NCBI GenBank assembly: GCA_949825045.1
Contig: OX463824.1
Coordinates: 28,490,001 to 28,554,000 of the forward strand
Length of the DNA stretch: 64,000 bases
Source: Argyresthia goedartella
Taxonomy: Eukaryota; Arthropoda; Insecta; Lepidoptera; Argyresthiidae
Direction: 5' to 3'
The notes beneath the pieces are model-generated. The model searched no databases. It saw nothing but the letters and a program-made list of their open reading frames with translations, and was not told the DNA's origin. Positions 22,144 through 32,275 of the stretch are shown in pieces. The position numbers and the translations under genes were made by a program. Position 1 is the stretch's first letter, and every line of letters starts with the position of its first letter.

Positions 22144-22262
22144 CTACATGTGGTATTTAAAGAAATCCCTCGGACGAAGATACAGCATAATTAGTGATTA
22201 AACGAACTTACCTGTACGTGAAGTTCTATCATAATTATGCGAAGTCTTCGTCCGAGGGATTA
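22144..22262 (-). repeat. DIRS internal complementary region
   Basis: The first half is the reverse complement of the left end and the second half that of the right end, meeting at CATAATTAGTG (about 22188-22193). In the DIRS replication model this region templates the joining of the two ends into a circle. The match is near-perfect on both sides. Confidence 0.92.
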
Positions 22263-22337
22263 GCAACCCTCCCTCCCTTTCCGTTGGTAACCCCTTGAAA
22301 TAAAAATGTTTTCAAAACCGGCATTAGCTCTGAACTA

Positions 22338-22531
22338 AATGAAGCGACGCCTGGGTAGTTGGTGGTAGTAGGTAGTTTATAAAAAAAAAAAAAAAAGTCT
22401 CAAATTAGTGTGGAACGGCGACAACTAGGCCCGATACTACATGTGGTATTTAAAGAAATCCCTCGGACGAAGACTTCGCATAATTATGATAGAACTTCAC
22501 GTACAGGTAAGTTCGTTTAATCACTAATTAT
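22338..22531 (-). repeat. DIRS right inverted terminal repeat and right-end extension
   Basis: 22338-22474 is the inverse of the left terminal repeat. 22475-22531 is a right-end-only extension that pairs with the internal complementary region and so forms a large hairpin with 22190-22262. The extension contains a strong outward splice-donor consensus, ACAGGTAAGT (about 22504). Confidence 0.9.
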
Positions 22532-23105
22532 ATACCTTAGCAGAAAATGCTAGAAAATAAATGATAGAATTTAAAGTATGAATGTAATTCCACTTTTTGC
22601 TTGGCAAACATACTGGTTTTGCCTGATTTAATTACTGAATAGCGACAAGCAATGAGCACGACTAGAATACTGGCTTCATCTGACAAAATTACAGAATTGC
22701 GCAACTAGAATTCTAAAAACAGAATCTTGAAAACCTTAATTCCTTCACCTTAAATGATTTTGTTGTTCTGACATGTTTAAACTAACACGAATGATAAAGG
22801 GGGCTTCGCTTCTCTCACCCCCTTTATCCTTCACCTACCCTGGCCCACCACAACAATCAGACAGTCTTTATTTAACCAATAATCAGTAATTTTGTCGCGC
22901 AAATCAGAAATTTTTCGCGCAATTCAGTATTTTTTTTGGCTCATTTCAGGAAATTCCGCTGTTCATGTTCATTCGCTCAATACTTTTTTTTTTCTTTTTT
23001 TTATTATTCCCCAAAAATAAATGATTCATCATTTGCAGTCTACTACGTCTTTTTTAAAATGAAGTATCAGCTTTGTCTATTTGAATACGCAGTAGTCCGC
23101 CAATA
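22532..23105. other. No gene; GC-hairpin repeat at 22770-22860
   Basis: 22770-22860 carries ACTAACACGAATGATAAAGG, GGGCTTCGCTTCTCTCACCC and CCTTCACCTACCCTGGCC, a relative of the MITE-A centre and of 63105-63215. ATAAAGGGGG and CCCCCTTTAT form its stem. The rest is AT-rich. Confidence 0.5.
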
Positions 23106-23352
23106 TTAGGTCCTTACATATGAAATTGGCGTTTTGCATGGGAGGAACATAGTATTTTTTTTTTAATATAATATATTTATTTAATCAAAGTATGTACCAT
23201 TACTATCTATACACTTTTGCCATCTCATAGGTAGTTCTTCGATCCCTTTACTAAAAAAAAACATTCGGACGGGAATCAATAAAATCTTTGAAGGCGGTTT
23301 GGACTGCCCCATCGGAGTTGAATTTTTTCCCTTTCAAGAAGTTATCCAAAGT
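23106..23352 (-). mobile_element. Mariner 3' fragment with terminal repeat and transposase C-terminus
   Basis: On the minus strand, residues L-D-N-F-L-K-G-K-K-F-N-S-D-G-A lead to LPMRWQKCIDSNGTYFD and a stop at 23181-23183, the usual end of a mariner transposase. About 75 bp further on is TTAGGTCCTTACATATGAAA at 23106, a mariner-type terminal inverted repeat preceded by TA. Everything upstream of the last 57 or so codons is missing, so this is a 5'-truncated fossil of a family distinct from the maT copies. Confidence 0.85.
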
Positions 23353-23530
23353 TAAACCGTACCTACGCAACAAGCACGAAGAGCTGGTCCCATACCTACA
23401 CCTAGCCTGTCCGAGAACATAACAGTCCTACGAGGTGTCACGTGTGAGGTCCCGGCCGGCGGCGTCGCTGTGCACGTCGTTGCAGGGCTGTCTGGCTCCT
23501 GGCACTGGCGCTGGTGTCTAGACAAGCTTG
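23353..23530. other. GC-rich fragment of unknown origin
   Basis: 23430-23530 is GC-rich (GAGGTCCCGGCCGGCGGCGT) and carries a 62-codon minus-strand ORF without recognisable motif. It replaces the expected 5' part of the mariner transposase. Confidence 0.35.
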
Positions 23531-23710
23531 GCTCTATCAAGAGATTTCTTTCAGCGAACCCAAGATAAAAAGGATAATTGATAGCAGTGACAGGTAGCCC
23601 TTTGTGCAGAAATACAAGTAAATAATATTAATAAGTAGTTTTATTAAACTAGTAAATATACTATATAAAGAAGTACATAAATATCGTATATAAATAAACA
23701 AAACTCACTC
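23531..23710 (-). repeat. LINE 3' end (hairpin-tail family), inverted
   Basis: Reads AAGAGATTTCTTTCAGCGAA, then GATAGCAGTGACAGGTAG and CCTTTGTGCAGAAATACA: the inverse of the block at 38735-38850. Confidence 0.65.
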
Positions 23711-24290
23711 TGTAGACCTCGCAAGTGACACTTTCTTTTAATAACACATATAAACTTATGAATGCATCTATTTACGTACATGGAGTAAGAAAGTAGCCGC
23801 ACCAATACCTTTGTAATAGTAGATTGTTAACCGAGGGCTGAAAGGCACCCATTCCTGACGAGACGCCAATAGTTCGAGGCAGAAATGGGTGCTATCACCC
23901 GAGTAAAACACTCTACTTTTCATTACGAATACGAGGAAAGTAAACACAAGAAAGTTAAAATCAAAATTATTTTATTAAAAAACAAAGTCACTTGAAATCA
24001 AAATTATGTTATTAAAAAACAAAGTCACTTGAAATTAATATTAACGTTTGTACAGTTATTGAGCGTTAGAGAAATATTTATAAACATCAAAAAGAATTTA
24101 AATGTCAACAAAACTAATAAATAAAGAATTAATCGTTTTATGGCTGTATAGGTTACTACCATTGCGTTGTTCAATATAAACTACGATTCATATATATATT
24201 TTTTAATACTTTTCTGCTTTAGAGCAGGCATGTACCACTTTCAGCACGGTGCCTGGATGAACAGTGACCCCCTTTCAGAGTGAAAACTAC
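23711..24290 (-). repeat. Repeat X, copy B (inverted), with adjoining repeat scrap
   Basis: 23815-24290 is the inverse of 3740-4250, including ACCCGAGTAAAACACTCTAC and CTTTCAGCACGGTGCCTGGA, and lacks the 25-base insert of copy A. 23740-23815 matches part of the widespread GGGTTCCGTACC-type repeat (ATGAATGCATCTATTTACGT, GTAGCCGCACCAATA). Confidence 0.7.
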
Positions 24291-24955
24291 ATTTTACGCT
24301 CTTAAGCCCAACCCATTGACTTTTCAGTAAAGTTGTACTATAGCCTGTTACTCCCACGGTCCCTACAAATGCAACGAAACCTCATTTGTTAAAATCTGTC
24401 AAGCCGTTTGGACTGTAGCGGTTTTTATAAATTTTAAAATCCCCACATCACCGCCATTTTGAAAAGATCCTAAATAATGAATCGACAGACAACAATCAAT
24501 TTAATTATCGAACCAGCTCACCAAAATACACGAGAATCAGTTGAGAAATGCGGCCTTTAGAGGATAACATCCGGGACACACATCCGGACATACGAAACCA
24601 TTTTTGAGGTAAGTTGTTTATCTTAAGGGTGCGTTCGTAAACCGAGTGAAAATTCACTCGGAGAAAGAAAATGGAGATGACATGAAGAGAGATCGCGCGA
24701 AAATCGTGTTTCCGAACGAGATAAGTTGTCAAAGTCAAACTAACCCGATTGGTATAAACACGCCAAGCGATATTAACTTGTTGTTAGACCGCCATTAAAA
24801 GTAAAGAAGAAGAAGGAGAAACACGCCAAGCACATTTTGACATCTGTCAGGTCTTTTTTAACGACGCTGAACCAGGGAGAGAAATCGCATTTGTCAGTGC
24901 GAAAATTACTTTTCACACTTTTCATTCGGAGAAGTAAGTTTTGGTCCACGTCGAG
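24291..24955. other. Intervening DNA between X and Y copies
   Basis: No gene. In copy A, X and Y are nearly adjacent (4250/4289); here 0.66 kb of unrelated sequence separates them. A minus-strand 77-codon ORF (24505-24738) has no motif. Confidence 0.4.
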
Positions 24956-25556
24956 AGGGAGTAAAATGCTACTTTTCTGTTTAAGCCACTTTTTAATTTA
25001 TTCATTGGCATGTAGCATTTACGAAATGTGCTAATTGAACACAGATCTTAATAAAATAATCGATTGTAATTTCATCGTAAATGATTAAAAACGAACATAT
25101 TTGAAGTTTTCAATTTTTCGTGATATTGAAAAAAAATGTTACAATAAATTATATGTTTTACTGAAATCAAAACTATCGATGACTGTTATTGTAATATAAT
25201 TAATATTGATCGGTTATCCATTGTATCCAATGTAATATTCGATTCTATTGTTTCTACGCATTGGTAAAAGTACCACATGAATATTTTATCTGCGGTGACC
25301 TTTCCCTAATCCTTCACAATCCGCCATTTTCGTTTTTCGATTACTGTAAAAGTGGTGAAAGTATAATTCATAGTATAGTTATTTCATAATATTTAGAGCA
25401 TTTTATTTCAATTTTCCACATAGCCGTTGTGAAAAGTTTATGTTCTCAGGAACAAAATTATTTTCGTCATGGGCGTTAACGCTTGAATCCTTCGCTTCAC
25501 TCTGGATTCAAAGTACCGCCCTCGCCGTAAATACATCATTATGCTCCCTTGAGACA
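24956..25556 (+). mobile_element. MITE-like repeat Y, copy B
   Basis: Same orientation as copy A, from GAGGGAGTAAAATGCTACTT to ATCATTATGCTCCCTTGA. It has a single copy of the GAATCC...GGATTC stem-loop and is about 110 bp shorter than copy A. Confidence 0.6.
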
Positions 25557-25924
25557 CAAATAACTATAAACTGAGCCGTTCGAAAACGCAGTTCGGCAAG
25601 CTGTCGGGTAACAGTTCGTTTTCCCTCGGTTTCACTCGGGTTGTTTCCGAAAGCTCTGGAGTAATTTTTGCATCACTTGGAGTAATGTTCAACCGATCTC
25701 GAACGCAACCATATGTAGGTTGTACGGACGTTCTATCGGTGCGGTGACGGAAAACGTTAGGAAACCTCTATGTCTACATAGCTGTGGCGATGGGCTAGCC
25801 CCTGTCACGCAAAATGGAGTATTGAATAAATGGCTCAACTTGGGCACAACAGTGCCTATGCTAACCCATATGGGAAAAGGCGTGACGCTTAATGGGACTG
25901 AAGGATTATACATCCCACCAGATT
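25557..25924. other. No gene recognised
   Basis: A plus-strand 82-codon ORF (25720-25968) runs into the palindrome and has no recognisable motif; its composition is not clearly coding. Confidence 0.35.
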
Positions 25925-25969
25925 TTTATTTCCAAGCCATAAGGTTGAACCTTATGGCTTGGAAATAAA
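25925..25969. repeat. Perfect 45-bp palindrome
   Basis: Two 22-bp arms, TTTATTTCCAAGCCATAAGG plus TT and its exact complement, around a single G at 25947. This is far beyond chance and can form a cruciform or a long hairpin. Confidence 0.97.
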
Positions 25970-26361
25970 TGCGAAAACCAATGAGAAAATCTGCATCCTC
26001 AGGCCCAATTAAGGCTTAAGTTATTGATATTCTCCGGTTATTATGAAAAATAGCTAAGATGTGTGGTCAATGTGATAAATTAACCTCTTCACCGGTCATT
26101 ATTCATAGTTACCACTGGCGATTGGTGGAAAAGTGATAAATAATTACTATATAGGTGACTTTTAATTACCCGTCATTATGAACAACTTTGCCTAAGAAAC
26201 ATGGTCATAAACGAAAAAAATATTTGGGTCGCCCGTATTAAGTTGTAATCAGCTGACCCGGTCAATCTAATGAGTGAGGATTTGTTTTTTTCATTTGCGA
26301 CCATGTGGCTCTTGGGCAAAGTTATTCAAAATGGGGGGGGGGGGTACTATCATCCATCACC
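25970..26361. repeat. MITE-B relative with inverted arms (26170-26335)
   Basis: 26175-26205 (TCATTATGAACAACTTTGCC, AACATGGTC) pairs with 26295-26335 (GACCATGTGG, GGGCAAAGTTATTC). The block resembles MITE-B at 62020-62281. A G(11) run follows at about 26332. No ORF. Confidence 0.55.
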
Positions 26362-26372
26362 CCAAAATATAT

Positions 26373-26427
<55 letters not shown>

Positions 26428-26432
26428 TTCTA
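26362..26432. repeat. (TTTA)n microsatellite, LINE tail
   Basis: About 17 tandem TTTA units forming the 3' tail of the minus-strand LINE. It may be tail-repeat slippage rather than an independent microsatellite. Confidence 0.92.
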
Positions 26433-26704
26433 GGAGAACCAACAGCTAATACATCACATGAAGAAAATTTAAATAGAAATATGAAGCCAATTACAGGAAC
26501 TCACAAATAGATATCGCACAAAAAATAGATCAGTGATACGCACATTCAAATAACGGCGCGCACACACAGCAGATGTAGGTATATAAAAACTACGAGCATA
26601 TAATTTATCTTACAAAGCCGAAATAAACAAACAACCTAAATACCTAAAACATTACACTACAATAACACTACATAAACATGGTAAACATATGGTAAACAAA
26701 TCGC

Positions 26705-29548
26705 TCAATCAAAAAATACACTACTTAAATTTCGCCTCACAGATGGAACTACACAATTAAATATATCAATCTCAAGCTCTTTCGTCGCATTGTTCAAGTT
26801 TCGACTAGCACGGTTAAGGAAACTATTTCGTCTGTAGTTGGATGATATTCGCCTTAAAGAGATAGGGGGGAAGTGCCTTTTGGACCGAGAAGGGATAACA
26901 AATGACAGTTCTTGGAGCAGTTCTGGACAGTCAATGCCGCCGGTTGTGATTTTTAGCAAGAAAGTAGCGTCGGCTATTTCTCGGCGCCTATATAATGGGA
27001 TCAGATGATGCTTCTTGCAAATATTAAGGTAATTTGATGAATTATAAGGATATTTAGATTTATAACACAAGTATTTAATATTTTTTTTCTGAACACGTTC
27101 AATTCTATCTATATAAATATTGTAGCAAGGATTCCTAATTTGGGACGCATATTCAAGTGTGCTCCGAACCAAGGAGCAAAACAAAATTTTAAGTGTTTTG
27201 GCTTGAGTAAAATGAGCGGAACTCCGCATTATAAAACCTAATGTTGTCAGAGCACCGCGGACAATAGTATCTATGTGGGTGTCAAATAAAAGTTTGGAGT
27301 CGTGTTTTACCCCCAAGTCTCTCATACATTGGACTTTGTTCAGAGGTTGACCTTTAAGTTTGTAGGTAGTTGGAATTAAATTTCGTTTTCTAGAGAATGT
27401 CAGGAAAAAGCATTTCAACGGATTCAAATCTAATTTGTTATTCTGACAATACTCATCAAGTCGCTCGAGATCTGACTGTATTAAAAGTGAGTCACTGCTC
27501 GACTTTACCTTCATATAAACCTTCATATCGTCAGCAAAACAAAGTAGTTTAGAATGTATAAAACATTTACTAATATCGTTAATAAAAATATTGAAAAGCA
27601 ATGGCCCAAGCAAAGAACCTTGGGGGACACCACTTGGAATAGACACCCATCCCGAGATATAGTTATTGACTACAACAGCCTGAGATCTATTATCAATGTA
27701 GGAAGAAAACCATCTGAGCAAATCACCACTGATTCCAATACCATGTAACTTAGTTAATAAGATGCCATGGTCAATTCGATCGAAGGCCTTACTATAATCA
27801 GAATAAATTATATCAACCTGAAAGCCAGCGTCCATCACTTCAGTGACATACTCATTCAGGAGAACGAGATTAGATACAGTGGATCGGCGCTGTACAAAAC
27901 CGTGTTGGTTGGGACTAATAGAATTCTTTAAAGCGCAGTACACTTGATTGTACACAATTTTTTCCATGACTTTCGATAATATACATAATTTAGAAATTGG
28001 CCTATAATTTTTAATGTCTGTTTTTGGTCCTTTTTTATGTTCTGGCGTGATAAAAGAAGATTTCCATAAAGGCGGAACAATACACTCGGAGAATGATCTT
28101 CTAAGTAATAATGAAATGGGAATCGCCAAACTTTCAGCACAATTGATTAAAAAATGAGCAGGTAGATCATCCGGGCCAGCTGATTTAGAGGGATCAAGTT
28201 TAAGTAGAAGATTTTTAACTAGGACAGGGGTCACTTCAATGTGTGACAAAAATGCTGTAGAATTAACATCATCGCCAGTGACAGGATCTAGGGTTTTAGT
28301 GTTGGACGCTGAGAAGGATGATAGAAAATATTCTGAAAAAGCCTTACATATGTCCGTCCCAGTGTTAACCAAATTACCATTGTAACTTAGGCTGCTAGGT
28401 ATGCCATGGGAGCCAGACCGCGATTTTATGAATGACCAAAAGTGCTTAGGATTTTTACATATGTTGTTTTCGACACTACTAATATACGAATCAAAACATT
28501 GTTGCTCCAGTCTTCGCACTCTATCACGTAGTACAGTGAAGGTAACTAAGTCTGATTTATTTTTATATTTATTATATTTTCTTAAGTATTTGAATTTTTC
28601 TTTAATAGCGCACTTCAACGGGCGTGAGTACCATAGAGGATACGTATCAACTGTTATCTTTTTACTAGGAATAAATTTAAGCCTCAATTTCTCGTAAGTC
28701 TCATAAAAGAAGTCAAAGGATTTAAGTAATGACCGCGCACAAAACTCTTCTTCCCAGTTGATGGAAAACAACTCACTATTAATAGACGTATAGTCACCCT
28801 TATTATAAAAGTATTTCATACGAGTGTCTGGCCGCAACGTGTCTGTAACTGTGTATTTGATGTCTATTACTAAAGCCTTATGGTACGGGTCTATTGGCAC
28901 TAATGGGTTCAGGCATTCCCTTACAACTACTTCATCATTAGAAAAAACAAGATCCAACAACTTATCATAATTATTTAGGACATTATTGTACTGGTATAAA
29001 CTATGCATAAGCATATCATCGACTAAACTACATTCATCATTACTTACGTAATTAGACGGAACTAACGTAGAACCCCGGGGCGTCCATAAAATGTTGCTCA
29101 TGTTGAAGTCACCGATTAATAAAAACTTATTATTACAATTACTTAAAACTATATCCACCAAACGACTTAAAAAATTAGATAACTGCTGCGAGAAAGAATT
29201 ACCTTGGGATTGCTTACACAAGTATAAAACACAAATATGGACCTTAACGGGATTCTTACTGTTGTCCTTGAGTGAGATAGTGAGCCATAGGTCCTCAGCC
29301 GAGGACCGGTAGGTCGGCTGCGGCGTCACCGCCAACTGCCTACGAGTGGCAATAAGCACGCCACCACCGCGGGTTTGTCCCGTTAAAGCGAGGTCACGGT
29401 CCCGCCGCCATGCAACGTACCGGTCATCAAATAACTCCGAGTCCAGTATTCCATCCACCAACCAAGTCTCGGTCAAAATAATTATGTCATAGGCCTCCTT
29501 AACTAGATTACGGTAAAGTGTTAACGTTTTCGAACGCAGACCTCTCAC
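26705..29548 (-). CDS. LINE ORF2: AP-like endonuclease and reverse transcriptase
   Basis: 947 codons without a stop, first start-like codon GTG at 29548; the open frame reaches 29608 and includes YYQNVRGLRSK, a usual beginning of the endonuclease domain. Endonuclease motifs: ILTETWLVDG and LLIGDFNMS in the first 180 residues. RT: DYSKAFDRIDH, SGVPQGSLLGPLLFNIFIND and the active site FADD near residue 690. The C-terminal region (LEYASQIRNP, LYRRREIADATFLLK) is typical of jockey-type elements. The protein nicks target DNA and primes reverse transcription on it. The intact length suggests a fairly recent insertion, although the initiation codon and gag are absent. Confidence 0.92.
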   Translation of the reverse strand: MRGLRSKTLTLYRNLVKEAYDIIILTETWLVDGILDSELFDDRYVAWRRDRDLALTGQTRGGGVLIATRRQLAVTPQPTYRSSAEDLWLTISLKDNSKNPVKVHICVLYLCKQSQGNSFSQQLSNFLSRLVDIVLSNCNNKFLLIGDFNMSNILWTPRGSTLVPSNYVSNDECSLVDDMLMHSLYQYNNVLNNYDKLLDLVFSNDEVVVRECLNPLVPIDPYHKALVIDIKYTVTDTLRPDTRMKYFYNKGDYTSINSELFSINWEEEFCARSLLKSFDFFYETYEKLRLKFIPSKKITVDTYPLWYSRPLKCAIKEKFKYLRKYNKYKNKSDLVTFTVLRDRVRRLEQQCFDSYISSVENNICKNPKHFWSFIKSRSGSHGIPSSLSYNGNLVNTGTDICKAFSEYFLSSFSASNTKTLDPVTGDDVNSTAFLSHIEVTPVLVKNLLLKLDPSKSAGPDDLPAHFLINCAESLAIPISLLLRRSFSECIVPPLWKSSFITPEHKKGPKTDIKNYRPISKLCILSKVMEKIVYNQVYCALKNSISPNQHGFVQRRSTVSNLVLLNEYVTEVMDAGFQVDIIYSDYSKAFDRIDHGILLTKLHGIGISGDLLRWFSSYIDNRSQAVVVNNYISGWVSIPSGVPQGSLLGPLLFNIFINDISKCFIHSKLLCFADDMKVYMKVKSSSDSLLIQSDLERLDEYCQNNKLDLNPLKCFFLTFSRKRNLIPTTYKLKGQPLNKVQCMRDLGVKHDSKLLFDTHIDTIVRGALTTLGFIMRSSAHFTQAKTLKILFCSLVRSTLEYASQIRNPCYNIYIDRIERVQKKNIKYLCYKSKYPYNSSNYLNICKKHHLIPLYRRREIADATFLLKITTGGIDCPELLQELSFVIPSRSKRHFPPISLRRISSNYRRNSFLNRASRNLNNATKELEIDIFNCVVPSVRRNLSSVFFD

Positions 29549-29608
29549 ATTTTGGTAATAAATAGTAGGATAATTAATGCCCGCAAACGAGTTATCGACT
29601 GTAATAAC

Positions 29609-29924
29609 TTATAAATAACATAGAATAGTTACTGAGTTGATTAAATAATGCACTAACCGGAAAATGTATAGAAATAAATAGGCATAAGCGAAATAATTTG
29701 AAGAACAAACGAACGCGTAAATACCATCCAAGGTAGAACGAAAAATCATTACAACACAGACATACAGATAACTTATTATAGAAAAAACATAAAACATGTA
29801 CAAGGGCGAGCTTATCTCTAAAAAGAGATTTCTTCCAGCGAACCAAGATGGTAGGAAAGGTGATGGTTGGGCGGGGGAAGACCTGCGCGTACAATAAAAC
29901 TCTATAAATACTACGAGTAATATA
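29609..29924 (-). repeat. LINE 3' end (hairpin-tail family), inverted
   Basis: 29795-29850 reads ACAAGGGCGAGCTTATCTCT, AAAAAGAGATTTCTTCCAGC and GAACCAAGATGG, the inverse of the block at 1-110. 29609-29790 is AT-rich with no recognised coding text. Confidence 0.6.
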
Positions 29925-31233
29925 CACAGTCAGGTCATAAGTTCTGTCACACAATAAAAACTTTTGAATTTAGAACGCTGGCCACAAAAAAGTTTATTGA
30001 ATTCGAATTTCGAATTTTTCATGAAAATAAAAATGTGTACTTTTTAGAATTTTCCTCATTTTTAAATATGGAGTGGACACTTAAAGAAGACCTTGTCGCA
30101 GTTATTGCGTTGCATCGTTGCGGTTAAGCGCCAATTCAGATTTTCGACTTACTGAAAAATTTGAATATAACCAAAAGATTCGTTTATCGTACCATAAAAC
30201 GATACAATGAAGACTCTAGTGTAGATGACAGGTCAAGAAGTGGTCGCCCTCGCTCTGTTAGGACTCCAGCAGTGATAAAAGCTGTGAAGGTGCGAATTCA
30301 AAGAAATCCCATACGTAAGCAGAAACTGTTGGCCCTTCAGATGGGGTTAAGCAGGACCACGGTGAAAAGGGTGTTAAATGAAGACTTAGGGCTTAGGGCA
30401 TATCGAAGAAAAACAGGACATCGTTTGGACGCTCGTTTAATGGACCTGAGACTGAAGAGATGCCGCGCTTTGTTGAAGCGGTACGCGGGAAAAAAGCATC
30501 GGGAAATTCTTTTTTCGGATGAAAAAATTTTCACCGTGGAAGAGAGCTACAACAAACAAAATGATAAGGTGTACGCACACAGCAGTGAAGAAGCGAGCAA
30601 CCGTATTCCGCGTGTCCAACGAGGTCATTTTCTATCCTCGCTCATGGTTTGGTTGGGAGTCTCTTACTGGGGCTTAACTGAGGTACATTTTTGTGAGAAA
30701 GGCGTAAAAACGAATGCAGATGTGTATCAAAATACAGTCCTCAAGAACCTTGTGGAACCTGTTTCTCATACCATATTTAATAACAGGCACTGGGTATTCC
30801 AACAAGATTCTGCGCTTGCTCATAGAGCGAAAAGCACACAAGACTGGCTGGCGGCGTGTGAAATCGACTTCATCCGGCACGAAGACTGGCCCTCCTCCAG
30901 TCCAGATCTGAGTCCGTTAGATTACAAGATATGGCAACACTTGGAGGAAAAGGCCTGCTCAAAGCCTCATCCTGATTTGGAGTCACTCAAGGCATCCTTG
31001 ATTAAGGCAGCCGCCGATATTGACATGGACCTCGTTCGTGCTGCGATAGTCGACTGGCCGCGCAGAATAAAGGCCTGTATTCAAAATCGTGGGGTTCATT
31101 TTGAATAAACTTTATTACCATAAGAATCTATGTTTTATTAAGTTCATTTTGCTATATAAATGTTTACATAAATAATAAACATGTCTAAATTATTTCATAT
31201 TGCACATGTGACAGAACTTATGACCTGACTATG
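29925..31233 (+). mobile_element. maT-type (DD37D) transposon, copy 2
   Basis: 1309 bp, flanked by TA (29923-29924 and 31234-31235), with the same inverted ends as copy 1, opposite orientation. It is the best-preserved of the three copies. Confidence 0.95.
30068..31108 (+). pseudogene. maT transposase, single N-terminal nonsense codon
   Basis: 347-codon frame from ATG 30068 to the stop at 31106-31108. Only codon 20 (30125-30127, TAA) interrupts it; the following 327 codons are open and cover the helix-turn-helix region (ITKRFVYRTIKRYNE, RSGRPRS) and the complete DD37D core (FSDEKIF, QQDS, SPLDY). Downstream starts could yield a protein missing part of the first DNA-binding helix cluster. Inference: inactive or reduced function; polymorphism or a sequence error at one base cannot be excluded. 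Confidence 0.9.
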
Positions 31234-31349
31234 TACATTATTAATATTATACATACTTCTTCTTATTATTTTTTTTTATTTTATTTATTTATTATTTTAT
31301 AATACAGTGATATATATTCTTCGAAATTCTTCCAAAAATAGTAGTTAAT

Positions 31350-31640
31350 GAGACTGATACATAATGGAGGGCATTATAACCCGAGAGTGGATAATATCAC
31401 TCGAGAGTTTGAATGCCTAATTCATTATGAAGAGTTACATACACTAGTTTATCTACACACATATCATAAGCTCTCTTTGATGTGTTCAGGAACCGCATGT
31501 TCGACCGGCATGGTGGTGGTGACCGGCATGATATAATTGCTCTGCTCTTGTTTAGCTTGTTCAGTAGTACTATCTTCACAGACATACTAGGGGCGGCACG
31601 CAGGCGGGCGTCGGCGTTCGAAATTTTAATGCCATAATTT
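31350..31640 (+). repeat. Repeat R, copy 3
   Basis: Contains ACATAATGGAGGGCATTATA, CTCTTTGATGTGTTCAGGAA and GGCGGCACGCAGGCGGGCG; its right part is replaced by the tandem array at 31641-31806. Confidence 0.75.
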
Positions 31641-31806
31641 GTCGAAAATTGATACATTATGGTCATAATGTTTGATACATTATGACCATAATGTAATGTA
31701 ATGTCGAAAATTGATACATTATGGTCATAATGTTTGATACATTATGACCATAATGTAATGTAATGTCGAAAATTGATACATTATGGTCATAATGTTTGAT
31801 ACATTA
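31641..31806. repeat. 62-bp tandem repeat (2.7 copies) made of palindromes
   Basis: Unit starts at 31641, 31703 and 31765 (GTCGAAAATTGATACATTAT). Each unit holds ACATTATGGTCATAATGT and its inverted neighbour ATACATTATGACCATAATGT, so it is a tandem of hairpins derived from the right part of repeat R. Confidence 0.93.
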
Positions 31807-31974
31807 TATGCCTTAGTTTGCTGGAAGAAATATCTAAGTGCACAATAGATACTATAAATAAAATGCCTAGGAATAAATTAAATACCTATAAAATACAGAT
31901 AGGACATACAAAATAATTACCGATATATATACATAAACTTTACATATAATAATATAAGAACAATAACTTTTACG
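31807..31974 (+). repeat. LINE hairpin-tail fragment
   Basis: Begins TTAGTTTGCTGGAAGAAAT, the shared LINE 3' phrase, then AT-rich DNA with AATAAAATG. It has lost the usual AGAGAT stem partner. Confidence 0.4.
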
Positions 31975-32275
31975 AAAGGGAGAGGTAGTGCTCTTTAATA
32001 CGTTTCTTAAAAGATAAAAGAGTGGGACTGTCTCTTATAGTGCAAGGAAGTGCGTGAAGAATCTCCGCTTAGTTTTCGTAACCCCGGATCATTCACTTCG
32101 ACCGTGGCGTATTTTGTTTTGAGAATAAAAACCAGCGTAATAACCGCAAAACAGAGATGATAACGTGTTTTGCCTCCATTGTCTCCTTCAAACATTTGTT
32201 GTATGATGAAGGGTCGCTTCCTTTCATCTTTCCCTAATCGCCCCTCAGTGAAGCAGGGGGCATGAATGAAGCACA
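31975..32275 (-). pseudogene. LINE C-terminal fragment
   Basis: The minus strand encodes ILHALPCTIRDSPTLLSF followed by KKRIKEHYLSLS and a stop near 31983, the recognisable C-terminus of many jockey/CR1-like polymerases. The upstream text is degenerate. No RT core is present. Confidence 0.6.

Larger units (their letters stand above)
17457..22531 (+). mobile_element. DIRS-like tyrosine-recombinase retrotransposon, structurally complete
   Basis: About 5.07 kb with all structural parts of a DIRS element: inverted terminal repeats (17464-17602 and 22338-22474), unequal outer end extensions, an internal complementary region (22144-22262), and ORFs in the order gag, RT-RNase H, tyrosine recombinase. 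There are no LTRs, no integrase and no visible target duplication, as expected for recombinase-mediated insertion. The internal region is the reverse complement of the right end joined to the left end, which predicts a circular junction and fixes the termini to within about 5 bp (shared ATTAT). Confidence 0.93.
26362..29608 (-). mobile_element. Jockey-like LINE, nearly full ORF2, 5'-truncated
   Basis: Minus-strand non-LTR retrotransposon: an EN-RT ORF (26705-29548, open to 29608), a 3' UTR of about 270 bp (26433-26704) and a simple-repeat tail seen on the plus strand as (TTTA)n at 26362-26432. No ORF1/gag precedes it; the frame meets a stop at 29609-29611, just where the endonuclease domain would begin, so the 5' end is truncated there or the ORF2 start is missing. 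Confidence 0.88.

Noticed and set aside
26274..26510. Plus-strand ORF with repeated FIYL
   Set aside because: Shadow of the (TTTA)n LINE tail.
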